DNA from: Stereum hirsutum FP-91666 SS1
Taxonomy: Eukaryota; Basidiomycota; Agaricomycetes; Russulales; Stereaceae
Assembly: GCF_000264905.1 (NCBI RefSeq)
Contig: NW_006763134.1
Span: 1,941,626-2,005,625, forward strand
Direction of reading: 5' to 3'
DNA length: 64,000 nt
Below, in pieces: positions 34,136-43,829 of the stretch (positions are counted from its first letter, which is position 1; each line of letters begins with the position of its first letter). A model generated the notes under the pieces. That model was not told the DNA's origin. It saw nothing but the letters and a program-made list of their open reading frames with translations, and did no database searches. The position numbers were made by a program, and so were the translations under genes.

Positions 34136-36955
34136 ATGGCGGCCCTCGTCTCTGCCAGTGCCCCTACCTCGCTCAAGACCGCCCCACAGCGCTCCGGAAA
34201 GTCCGTCACCGACGACCTTCAGTTCGCCCACGACCATCCCAGCAGCCCCGACGTGAACCCAATCCATGCTATCACCCAGGGCGCAGCGCCCGGCTCAGCA
34301 GAGGTCCATGTCATCAAAGTGACAGACGACGCCGTCCGCGTGCGCGCCGGCACACCGCCCCAGTCCGTCTTCAATAAAGTAGGCGGCCAGCTCCTCCGTG
34401 TTGTTACCAGGAGTGACCCCGATGGCCAGGACACGGACGGTCATGATCTAGCAGCAGTTGGGCCCCCGCCGCCGTCGCCACCAGCGAGCGAAGAGCAAGA
34501 TACGGCAGATACCCTCCCCTTACCTCCGCCGATGAAATACACCCGCTCAGAACCCGGCCCAGAACCTCCACAGCGGCCGCCATTCGCAATTCAGGCGTCC
34601 TCGTCGGTCGCAGGGCCGTCGACGTCGAGCTACCACACCCGCACGTCGACGGACTCGGCGCCGGCGTCTGCTCTCGCGCGTTCCTCGACCTCACGGTCAC
34701 CACCTGGTCATCACACAGACAACACGGCCACAGACACTGATACCGGCGTCTTCTCCATTTCCTCTTCCGCTCCTTCGAAAGCAACACCGCTAAACACGTC
34801 CGCGGACGGCTATCTCCAGCCACCCTCGTCGTTCACCGCTCGTCCCTCCCGTCGCCATACGACCGACTCGGCACCGTCGAAGATCCGCGCGAGAGCACAC
34901 TCGACGAGCGTCGATCAGCCCGACATCGAGAATGAACTCGCGGACGATATTAAGCTTCAGGCGGAGCAGATCAGGCGAGAGAAGCAGAACAGGAGGGCCC
35001 AGCAGCAGCGGGAAGCGGAGGAGGCGCTCACGAGAGCACAACCGACGCGGAAGGAGGATGACGAGAAGGTGCTTGTCGGAAACTTGATTGGAGAGGGGCA
35101 CGCAAACTATGTTATGATGTATAACATGCTTACGGGTATTCGAATAGCGGTGTGTTTGCTTCCCACTTTTTTTCCTGTATTTTCTCTGACCTTTTGCAGG
35201 TCTCGAGATGTCAAGCAAAAATCAAGCGGCCGCTGACGGACGAGGACTTTACAGCACGGCATAAGTACTCCTTTGATATGTGCGTTTCCTTTCTTTTCTC
35301 TTCATTCGATTTCCTTTCTCTCTTTCTTTGTGCTCCACATACAGTCTTGGCATGCTTGTCATCACTGCGGCGTGTTCGAGCGCGCTCCCCTGTCGTAGAC
35401 GAACCAGAGACGTTGCATTGGCAGTTTCGCCGAGGTCATTCGTGCAAGTCCATATTTAGCGATTCGTCCGCAGCTATGAGCTGGCGTGATGCTCGTTGCG
35501 TAACCTTTCCGGGGCTCTCTCTCAGTGCTGCACCGCTCGGCTCGAGTTATCCCGTATGGGGCCTCTCGGGTTTCCATCCCCTCAAAAATAGCCCTCCAAT
35601 TGACTTTCCCCACAACACCAAGCCAACACTCCACACACTTCCGATATGCGTGGCACGTACGCCGAGTTTACCCGCTGACCCACTCTTCTTTGTGTTTTTG
35701 TGTGTTCGCAGAGTCGGAAACGAGCTGACCCCAAGCGCGAAATACGACTTCAAATTCAAAGACTACGCGCCCTGGGTCTTCCGCGACCTCCGAGAAGACA
35801 CCTTCCACCTCGACCCAGCCGACTACCTCCTCTCCCTCACGGCCAAGTACATCCTCTCCGAACTCGGCTCTCCGGGCAAATCCGGCTCCTTCTTCTACTT
35901 CTCGCGCGACTATCGGTTCATCATCAAGACGATCCATCATAACGAGCATAAGTACCTGCTCTCGGTGCTGAAGACGTACCACAAGCACGTGAAGGAGAAC
36001 CCGCATACGCTTTTGAGTAGGTTTTATGGATTGCATAGGGTGAAGCTGCCGAGGGGGAAGAAAATCCATTTCGTGATCATGAATAATTTGTTTCCGGCGC
36101 ATAAGGATATTCATGAGACGTATGATTTGAAGGGGAGTACGATTGGGAGATTGTACCCCGAGGAGAAGGCGAGGGAGAATCCGAGGGCGACGTTGAAGGA
36201 TTTGAATTGGATTAATAGGGGGAAGAGTCTCGAGTTGGGCCCGTATAAGAGGTCGTTGTTGACGGAGCAGTTGAGGAGGGACGCGGAGTTTTGTAAGGAG
36301 TTGGGGGTGATGGATTATAGTCTTTTGGTGGGGATACATAATAAACGGAGAGGGAATAGGGATAATGTTAGACGGAATACGCTCAAAGTGTTTTCGGTAC
36401 GTTTATTTTTTACCAGACCCTTTCCTCGTATCCTTGGATGGTCAATTGACGATGGATTGGTGCCACAGCCCGACGTCCCTCGCCTACCACGCAAGCCCAC
36501 ACACTCAAAGATGACGCCCTCAGCCATCGCCGTCCGCCGAGCCATGCGCGACTCCAACAACCTCCAAGACCTGGGCGCCGGGTCCGATTCACTCCAACTG
36601 CCCGAGGAAGACACGGGCGACAGACAGCACTTCATCTTCTACCAGGACGATGGAGGTCTACAGGCGACGGACGAACGGAACGAGTCGATGGATATGATCT
36701 ATTACCTCGGTGTGATTGATATCTTGACGCCGTGGACGGTGAAGAAGCAGATTGAGGGGATATGGAAGGGGTTGAGCGCGGATAGGGTATGTCCTTTGTT
36801 TAATTGGTCTTAAACTTGAAGGATGTGGTTGCTGATAATTGTTATAGCATAAAATCAGTCCGGTGCCGCCGCATGAATATGGGGATAGGTTCTTTGCGTT
36901 CATGAAGGCTATCATGCGGGGCGGCGAGGGTGGCGAGAAGTTCAAGAGCGAGTGA
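34136..36955 (+). CDS. MSS4: Phosphatidylinositol-4-phosphate 5-kinase
   Basis: Five exons (34136-35149, 35200-35279, 35712-36396, 36469-36786, 36848-36955) give 734 aa. The N-terminal 320 residues are Ser/Thr/Pro-rich and low complexity with a short Glu/Arg/Gln coiled coil. The PIPK catalytic domain then runs to the end. It contains SGSFFYFSRDYRFIIKTI (ATP-binding Lys), YDLKGSTIGR, VMDYSLLVGIH, YLGVIDILTPW (with the DFG-equivalent IID) and a specificity loop ending HKISPVPPHEYGDRFFAFM. The enzyme makes PI(4,5)P2 at the plasma membrane and controls actin and secretion. The second intron is 432 bp and stop-free in frame (see findings). Confidence 0.95.
35280..35711 (+). other. 432-bp stop-free intron of the PI4P 5-kinase gene
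   Basis: The donor is GTGCGT and the acceptor TGTTCGCAG. Splicing gives YSFDIVGNELTPS, the conserved junction. The length is a multiple of three and the intron has no stop in the gene frame, so retention would add 144 residues inside the kinase domain. Confidence 0.7.
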
Positions 36956-38835
36956 TTTTTGCTGCTCTACTTCTCTCTCTCTACCTCCTTCGCCTTCTTT
37001 TCTGCCACGACCTTCCATTCTCGTTCTCTGTGCCATCTTCCGGTTCTCTGTGCCATCCCTCCCGTTCTGTCTTTGTCTCCGCACAGTATCTCAGCCATCC
37101 ACCCGATTATATTCGCCACGTTCCATCAGTATACCTCTTTCGCACTCGCAATTCAGCAGATTTGTCCACTTTTGTTTACCAGTTTATATCTATATCTATT
37201 AACCTTTCGCTTCCGACTCCGACTCACCCATCGCAATTTCGCCTTTCGTCATATTCATTCACTGCTTTGCCCTCCCGGAGCAACACACATTCTTCTCCTC
37301 TCCTCGCAACTTGAACCTGTCATTATCCCTTTTCTAGCTATGCGCCTCATCCGTCCTTCCACACCGTACGCATACAATCCCTGCCTGTACATGATCATAT
37401 ATGCCTGTCGAATCCGAATCACACATCACCGTCGTATCCGTCTCACCTCTATGATCATGACCGTCCCTTCCCCGTTCCCGTTGTTTACCGCCCAGACCTT
37501 GTCACCGAAATCAACCACCCTTTCACTCTTCTCTTCTTCCACCGTGTCTTCCTCCTCTCCCTCCTACTCCCTCTACTCCGCCCCCGCCATCCACACCACA
37601 CTCATTATGGTCACCACGCCACACCGTTTTCTCTGATCCTCCTCCGCACGATCCGCTCGTCTGCGCCACACATTCCTTTGTCTTACTTCTCTCCCTCTCT
37701 CTCTCTCATCGTCCGTGATCTATCTATCTATTCTGTGTTCAATCTCATTTGTGCCACACTCACACCCACACACACACTCCTTTGGATCCCGCTCTTTTCC
37801 TATCCTTTTTTGTCCTTCGTTGTGCGTTAGTATCCGTCACACCGCCATCCCCCTCCACTATTCCCGACCTTCGACCTTGTCCTCTGCTTTGCATCGCCTG
37901 AGACCGAGCACCCTCGCACGCAGTCCGAGTTATTTCGCTTTCTAGTCCAGAGCGTATTAGCATTTCCTTCTCCCGCATCTCCCTATAGCCACCCACCCAC
38001 TCACACTTCGCACCCCGCATCCCCTGTTTATTCCTATCCTACTTTTCTCGGAGGCTGGAGCCAGACATTCTCCCTTTATTTGTTCTCTTCTCTTCGATTT
38101 TCTTCGTCTCTTCGTCTCCCGCGGACTCTCAAGTAGCTGTCGGGTTTCGGTCTGCCTCATTTCTCTTTCCTCATTCTCTATCTTGGTCATGGCTTCGGTT
38201 TCGGTTTCGGTACTCCGGTGTTCAGTATTTTGGACGGACGATGATCGGCGGTCGTGTGCGTACGCGTGCTGTGAAGTGATGTGACTGTGATGTTGCAGTA
38301 TAAGTAGTACAGTGTTCCCCATCTTTTTTCGTAGTATTTCCGTGTTCCGTATTCTTCAATACTCTTGTGTGTCATCAGTCTCGGTCTCGGTCTCAGGCTC
38401 TGTGAATCGGATGGGTTGGGATGGGATGGGATGGGATGGGATGGGATGGGATGGGATGGGATGGGATGGGATGTCGTTTTATAGTCTTTACTCTTTTCTG
38501 GTACCTAGAATCGAATCGGATATTTTCTTTCACACATATACTGAGGAGGTTGGTTGAGCGGTCTGCGCGATGGTTTAAGCTATGAAGAAGTCGAGCTTGA
38601 GTTTGGAGATTTGTGTCGCAGGATGACGGCGTCCGACTAAGGAAGGTACTTTGAGCCCGGGGCGAGCCGGGGCGCTTATTCGATACTAGCTGACATCAGT
38701 GAAACCTAGTGAAACGCCTTTCTCCCCGTGGGGTACTGAACATGATCCTGGTCGTGCTTCTGCTCTCAACCACTACCTTCCAAGTGTTCACTTGATATTT
38801 ACTGGTTCTTCCTCGGTGGCAGCAGACACGGAAGG
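36956..38835. other. 1.9-kb pyrimidine-rich spacer downstream of the PI4P 5-kinase
   Basis: From the kinase stop to about 38150 the plus strand is strongly C/T-rich, with CTCT, CACACA and TCTATC runs. This keeps long but meaningless frames open on both strands. Short tandem motifs follow (TTCGGT near 38190-38215, GTCTCG near 38375-38395), then a GGGAT array. No gene is supported. Confidence 0.6.
38413..38470 (+). repeat. (GGGAT)n array, candidate G-quadruplex
   Basis: Twelve GGG runs are spaced by two bases, nearly all AT. This fits the G3N1-7 quadruplex rule three times over. It lies between PI4P 5-kinase and the HIT gene. Confidence 0.85.
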
Positions 38836-39726
38836 ATGACTACTACGATTCATGTTGACGAAAAGTAAGCCGAAACTTGCCATGTTTTGACCCCGGTCAA
38901 GTCGTCGTCCAGAGTCGGTATCTGCTTGCTCAGCTATGGGCTCGTCTCAGCTGTCTGTTTTGTAAGATCGTCAAAGGTCGGTGAAAGTGATCAAATTCAT
39001 TCCGTAATTTGGGATATTATTCTGACGAGGACGTTCTGTATGATTATCTAGGGACGATACCCAGCTTCAAGATCTACGAGGACGAGCACACGTACGAATA
39101 TCTTATTCTGCTCATACGGCGAAATTTCGAACGGGTCTCTGATATTTATTCTTGGTCAAGTTTTGTGTTTCTTGACATCAACCCGATCGCGGACGGACAT
39201 ATGCTTGTGATACCGAAATGTGTGTCCTGGGTTTGATTCCTCTTCCCGCGCCGTGGCCGCCTTAAGCTGATCGGTTTGACCTGATCCATCGCTTCGCGGA
39301 CTCTTCGGCTTCCTAGATCACGGAGAGACATTGGGTGATCTTCCGGACGATGTCCTTAGCAAGCTGCTCCCTGTGGCTAAGAAGGTTGCATTGGCCACGG
39401 GTGTGCCGCAGTACAATATCGTTCAGGTGTGTCTGCTAGCCGCATCTCTTACAGTCAGAGTTGTTGGCATTTTTTTTGACTCACTTGTACACTCTATAGA
39501 ATAATGGAAAGCTCGCGTTCCAGGTATGTATTACCTTCAGCGGACCCCAGACCGTATTGACAATGGCTGGAATACTTCCCAGCACGTCTTCCACGTCCAC
39601 TTTCACGTCGTTCCCAAGCCGAACGAGAAAGAAGGCCTGATCATAGGAGAGCAGAATTGGCCCCAGAAGCCATTGGATAAGGATGCTCTGGCTGCTACAG
39701 CGGAGAGAATTAGGAACAAGTTGTAA
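38836..39726 (+). CDS. HIT-family nucleotide hydrolase/transferase
   Basis: Seven tiny exons (38836-38864, 38951-38976, 39052-39091, 39161-39219, 39317-39426, 39500-39523, 39583-39726) give 143 aa. It has a CLFCKIVKG zinc-type CxxC start, PSFKIYEDEHTFVFLDINPI, ADGHMLVIPK, NNGKLAFQ and the histidine triad HVFHVHFHVVPKP. It is closest to the HINT/Hnt-like branch that hydrolyses purine nucleoside phosphoramidates or dinucleoside polyphosphates. Four exons are 24-40 nt, so automatic annotation may miss the N-terminus. The exact substrate is unknown. Confidence 0.9.
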
Positions 39727-40175
39727 TAGAAGGTGGCGCGTTGAGTGATGCTCAAGGCCCGGAGTGTCTTCAAGTAGAAAGCCGGCACCAGAGCACTATT
39801 CATAAGGGAGATATTTACTACATTGTATATCAGTGTACCTGTCTGTTTATTGGTGGCTACTCACGGTGGCACTGTGAATCTGAGTGCCCTGTTCAATTGA
39901 TACTCGTCATAAGTGTCACGGGCCACGGCGAGGATGATATTGTGGCGTTGTGGCGTCTCAGGCCGGGCTCAGCCGAGGAACGCATCAGTGTGCCTCCAGA
40001 CGACCACGACCTGCTCTTGACACTCAAGTTCAAGTATACTGTACGACGTTCTCTGGCACTTGAACCTCATACTACTCACGATCGGTTTCCTCTTTACTGT
40101 ATGTATCACTGTGAATACTGGTCAGTTCGTTATTGACCTTATCGATCAGGTGCCGCTGAACTGGACTCGAAGATC
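39727..40175. other. Intergenic region
   Basis: About 450 bp between the HIT stop and the F-box ATG. A frame upstream of 40176 is open by chance. No further element was recognised. Confidence 0.45.
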
Positions 40176-43100
40176 ATGTCGGAATCGCCCCCCATGTCGC
40201 GGTAATGTCTTGCATTTATTGCCTTTGCGCGTAGACGTCCTCAACAATTCATGTTTCTACTTCCGATACCGTTTGCACTGTGACAGTGAAACATTTTGGA
40301 ATCTTCTCAAAGCCTCTAGGATTCCCGAAACGCTCCAAGATGGAGGAGGCGACGTTCAACTCACAATCAAAGACTGCGATGACGAGATCGCCTTTGCTCA
40401 GGCCTACGTACAAGATCTCAGTGCGCACAGAAACGCACTGCTCTCTGTCATTCAATTTCCCTCCGAAATACTTGCCTCCATCTTTCGTTTCCTCTTACCG
40501 GTGGTCGAGCTACAACATCCTGACGCATCGCATGCACATGACGACAGTACAACCGAGGTGGGAGCATGCACGCGTTCCCTGATTGCTGCATCCCATGTTT
40601 GCCGCAGATGGCGCAATGTGGCGCTCGAGCACTCAACGTTATGGTCCATTCTATGGATAGATAACACACCTTGGATGCACGAGATGCTTTTACGTTCGAG
40701 TGGTGCGCCTCTCACTGTCATGCAGCCACTAGGGCGATGGCCCCATTCTGTGGGATGGGCGACAGCCCCCATGGTTGCCAATAATAGCAAGAAATCTACA
40801 GACAACATCGACTTTCTGGTTTCTCGCCTATTTCATACGATTCAGCCAAAACATCTATCCTTGCACCCCTCCTATATGAGCAGCTCGACCTCCACGCTCT
40901 GGAACAGTGTCTTACTGCGGCCCGCTCCCCTTGTTGAAACATTACAGATCGTCGGAGGTCTCCCCTACTCCAACACCAGTATAATGTCCGTTCCTGCCCA
41001 ATTCCTTGGCAGATGCGCACCAGCTTTGAAGCACTTGAGTCTCATCGGGCCTTTCTCATTCGAAGCTCTGTGGCCCTCGCCGACCCTCCGTGGATTTGTC
41101 AGTCTGACGTTGGTTGTGCAACAAATGAACGGCGAGGACTCCAATTCTAGGATTCCTTTTCGACTCGTGCTTGATGCACTTCAGGAAATGCATCATCTCG
41201 AGACTCTATCCCTTGCTTTCCCAACCCTCTACGCCAGACTACCGCCCGGGACATCGCCCTATTTTTTGAATCACGAACAAGAGCACTCATCTGTGCAACT
41301 TCCTCGACTCTCATCCTTGATTTTGTCGGGCGGCCTGACAGAGATTGCCGCGCTTACATCGCGCCTTGACATCTCCCAACGTACCACGATACGATCCGAA
41401 GTAATTCTTCGTGAGGACGAAGTCCCCGACAAAGTGGCAGAATGCGCGTCGAAGCTCATACACCCAATCATCCCTCTCTCAGTTATGAAGACTTTGGAGA
41501 TCACGCTTGCGAATAACATTGACTGTACCTTGCATATTCGATGCTGGGATCATACACTCCCTGCACACGCATACGCACCCGAACACCTCGATAACCCACG
41601 AGTTGCACTGAGTTTTGCGATTCCGTGGCCATCTCCGGCAGCTTACAACGTGTCGCAAAACCGGCATCGGCATTATAACGCGTTATACTGCCTTAAACGG
41701 CTAGGACGGCACCCCGGGGCGGTATAACTGGTCTACCCGGACTCGTAGCGCGTTGTAACGCATGCCATACTGGCCGGTAAATCCGGGGGTCACTTCCGGG
41801 GCTACACGGCCAGCCGTCGTTTCCAGGCAAATCATAAGGCAAACGATCCGACAGAATCTTGGCTGCCATGTCATAAGAATATCATGGGGTGATCTTGAGA
41901 GTATCTCAAGCCGGAAGGTCACAAGATTTTCTCGAGAACGATCTTAAGAATGTCTAAGATCAGTTTTGAGAACGACCGAAGCACGGTAGTTCCAAGATTA
42001 TCTCTGGACCTCTCTGGACGTGTTGTTCGGCCCGTATCCGGCTTCCGCGCAAGCGACTCGCGAAACTTCACAAGTCGCGTTTCCCTTGGAGAGCTCACCA
42101 AGTCCCCTTTGTATGGGCTTTTTGTAAGGTTTGCAAAAATGTCGAGGCATGTGAGGAAGCATTACGGGTACCCTCTGAGTACTCTCTGAGGGTTAACAAG
42201 CGAAGTATTTGAGTATTGAAAGTGGTACAATGAGAACAAGATGGTCGAATTCTGGATATATTCCAGTTACGGGCGTGTTTAAGCAAAGGCCTTTGGCGCA
42301 GTTGGATACAACGCTCGCCAGGCTGTGCGTAACGCTACTTCGTTATGCTCTGCGGGCAAATTTTTGTCGCCTTGGGAAGCCGGGTTCCGCCGGATCCCTC
42401 ATCTTGCACCTTACGGCAGACCCTGCAGTTCTCACCATCTCAGCCCAAGACTGATCGACTCGGGAACATCTTGGTTGCCAAGTCATAAGATTATCTTTGG
42501 GCAGTCTTGAGAACTTCTCGAGACAGTTTGACCTCTGACTGTCAGGGTTAACGGAGCGCCCGTGTAGTCGCGAGTATCACACAAGCGAGACCGGTGTTCT
42601 TCAACCTTATTTGTCATCAGGCCGTGTCCATTGGGCAGGGGTGTGGCCTGCCTGCAAACCGAGAACATTTCACTGATGGTGGTCCATCTCAAAACCTCGC
42701 CGGATGGGCACGGGCTATTGGATGGATGGTCACTTTCGTAGGTTGTGGCCATAGAGCGACATCGCAACTGTTCATCTGAGTGAGTTTGAGGGTGTTTTAG
42801 AGTTGGGTGGGTCGACGCGCGCATGCCTAATTGGGGAGCAGGACGGTGCCACCTACCGGCTTTATAGGCCCGATTTCAGTTTTCCGATATACCACCCGTT
42901 GTAACGGACAATGGACGCGTTATAACCCGCGTTGTTATCTTATCGAGCGTCATCTCGCCGAGCCGGACGTGCCAACGGAACTGGGGTCGTTCTAACCCGG
43001 TTACAGCGCACGTTATAACGCACGTTATTGCGGTCCGAATCAGGTCCGGCGTTATAACCCCGGAGCCCTTTTTGCGACACGGTCTGCCTATGCAGGGGAT

Positions 43101-43659
43101 TCCACAGGGGTTGTTCCTCCATCACCACCCGCATCCTGGAGAAGACAATGCTGTGGAACGACAGCAAACGCGTAAACTCGTCGAGATCTTGCGTGCGGTT
43201 TCCGTGTTCGTGCCTTGCCTCCAGGTACACGACCTACGATGGGGTGGTCATCCTAACACACACAAATTCGGTAGCGGACCTCTTACTATGGACGAATCAT
43301 CTTACGCTCAGGCTCTGGATCACTTCCCCGAGACGAGGAGATTATTCTTCACCGATGCTCATCGTTGCTCAGATATGATCTTGGCAATGACTTCGAACAG
43401 CAACATTCTTCCCCATTTAACCAGCATTCATTTTACTTCGACTTTCTCACGTGAGCAAGTCCTCAGGGAAGAACAACGTGTTCCGCCGCCAGCAGAAGAG
43501 ACCAGGGTGCAAGACAATATCCAAGACCTCGCGGCCAAACTTCGCTGCGTAGCAGAAACCCGAAATATACAGACACTCGAATGGCGTGGAGGTATCATTC
43601 GCCAGAAATACACGCCTTTGTTCGAGGGTATCGCGAAGGAGCTTATTTGGGAACTTTGA
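40176..43659 (+). pseudogene. F-box/LRR-type protein gene interrupted by a transposable element
   Basis: Exon 40176-40201 (start MSESPPMSR) splices to 40287. The frame then runs through a coiled N-terminus, an F-box-like segment (SVIQFPSEILASIFRFLLPV...ASHVCRRWRNVALEHSTLW) and leucine-rich strands to about 41648. A 1.43-kb element follows, in which the frame stops at 41727. Similar coding resumes at about 43082 (GLPMQGIPQGLFLHHHPHP) and ends in TAG/TGA-type context at 43659 (AKELIWEL). The two halves are in the same frame across the element. The gene is thus broken unless the element is spliced out. A family of such F-box proteins is expanded in Agaricomycetes. Confidence 0.65.
41649..43081. 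mobile_element. Nonautonomous DNA transposon (about 1.43 kb) with imperfect TIRs
   Basis: The left end is CGTGTCGCAAAACCGGC... (41649 on) and the right end reads, in reverse complement, CGTGTCGCAAAAAGGGC..., sharing 12 identical bases. The similarity continues through CGG and TTATAACGC for about 33 bp. Both subterminal regions are crowded with GTTATAAC/GTTGTAAC motifs. An internal imperfect direct repeat (41855-41901 and 42466-42513) shares TCTTGG.TGCCA.GTCATAAGA. There is no transposase-like frame. No clear target-site duplication was found, so the exact ends and the superfamily are uncertain. Confidence 0.7.
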
Positions 43660-43829
43660 TAGTGGGTTGGGTACTTCAAAATCTTGGAAGTAAGTCCGAA
43701 ATCGCAGTCCGCCTCTTCGCACTATTCGTAATATAAGTAGCTGATCTTAATCACCCTGATTTCGACAAGCTGCTTTTGACTTTTGCACCAATCGATGTCT
43801 AAGCTGAGCGTTGATATATCGACCGTCTA

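Noticed and set aside
35152..36813. Continuous 553-codon frame across the PI4P 5-kinase
   Set aside because: It includes three introns read as coding sequence. The spliced junctions match conserved PIPK sequence.
26699..36955. An inositol-metabolism gene cluster
   Set aside because: Myo-inositol oxygenase and PI4P 5-kinase act in unrelated pathways and are separated by unrelated genes.
36959..37636. 225-codon plus-strand frame
   Set aside because: It lies in C/T-rich DNA that lacks stops by composition, and the peptide is low complexity without any domain.
38413..38470. Telomere-like or CRISPR repeat
   Set aside because: The unit is GGGAT rather than TTAGGG, it is internal to a chromosome segment, and there are no spacers.
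41649..43081. An autonomous transposon
   Set aside because: No frame inside is long enough or similar to a transposase.
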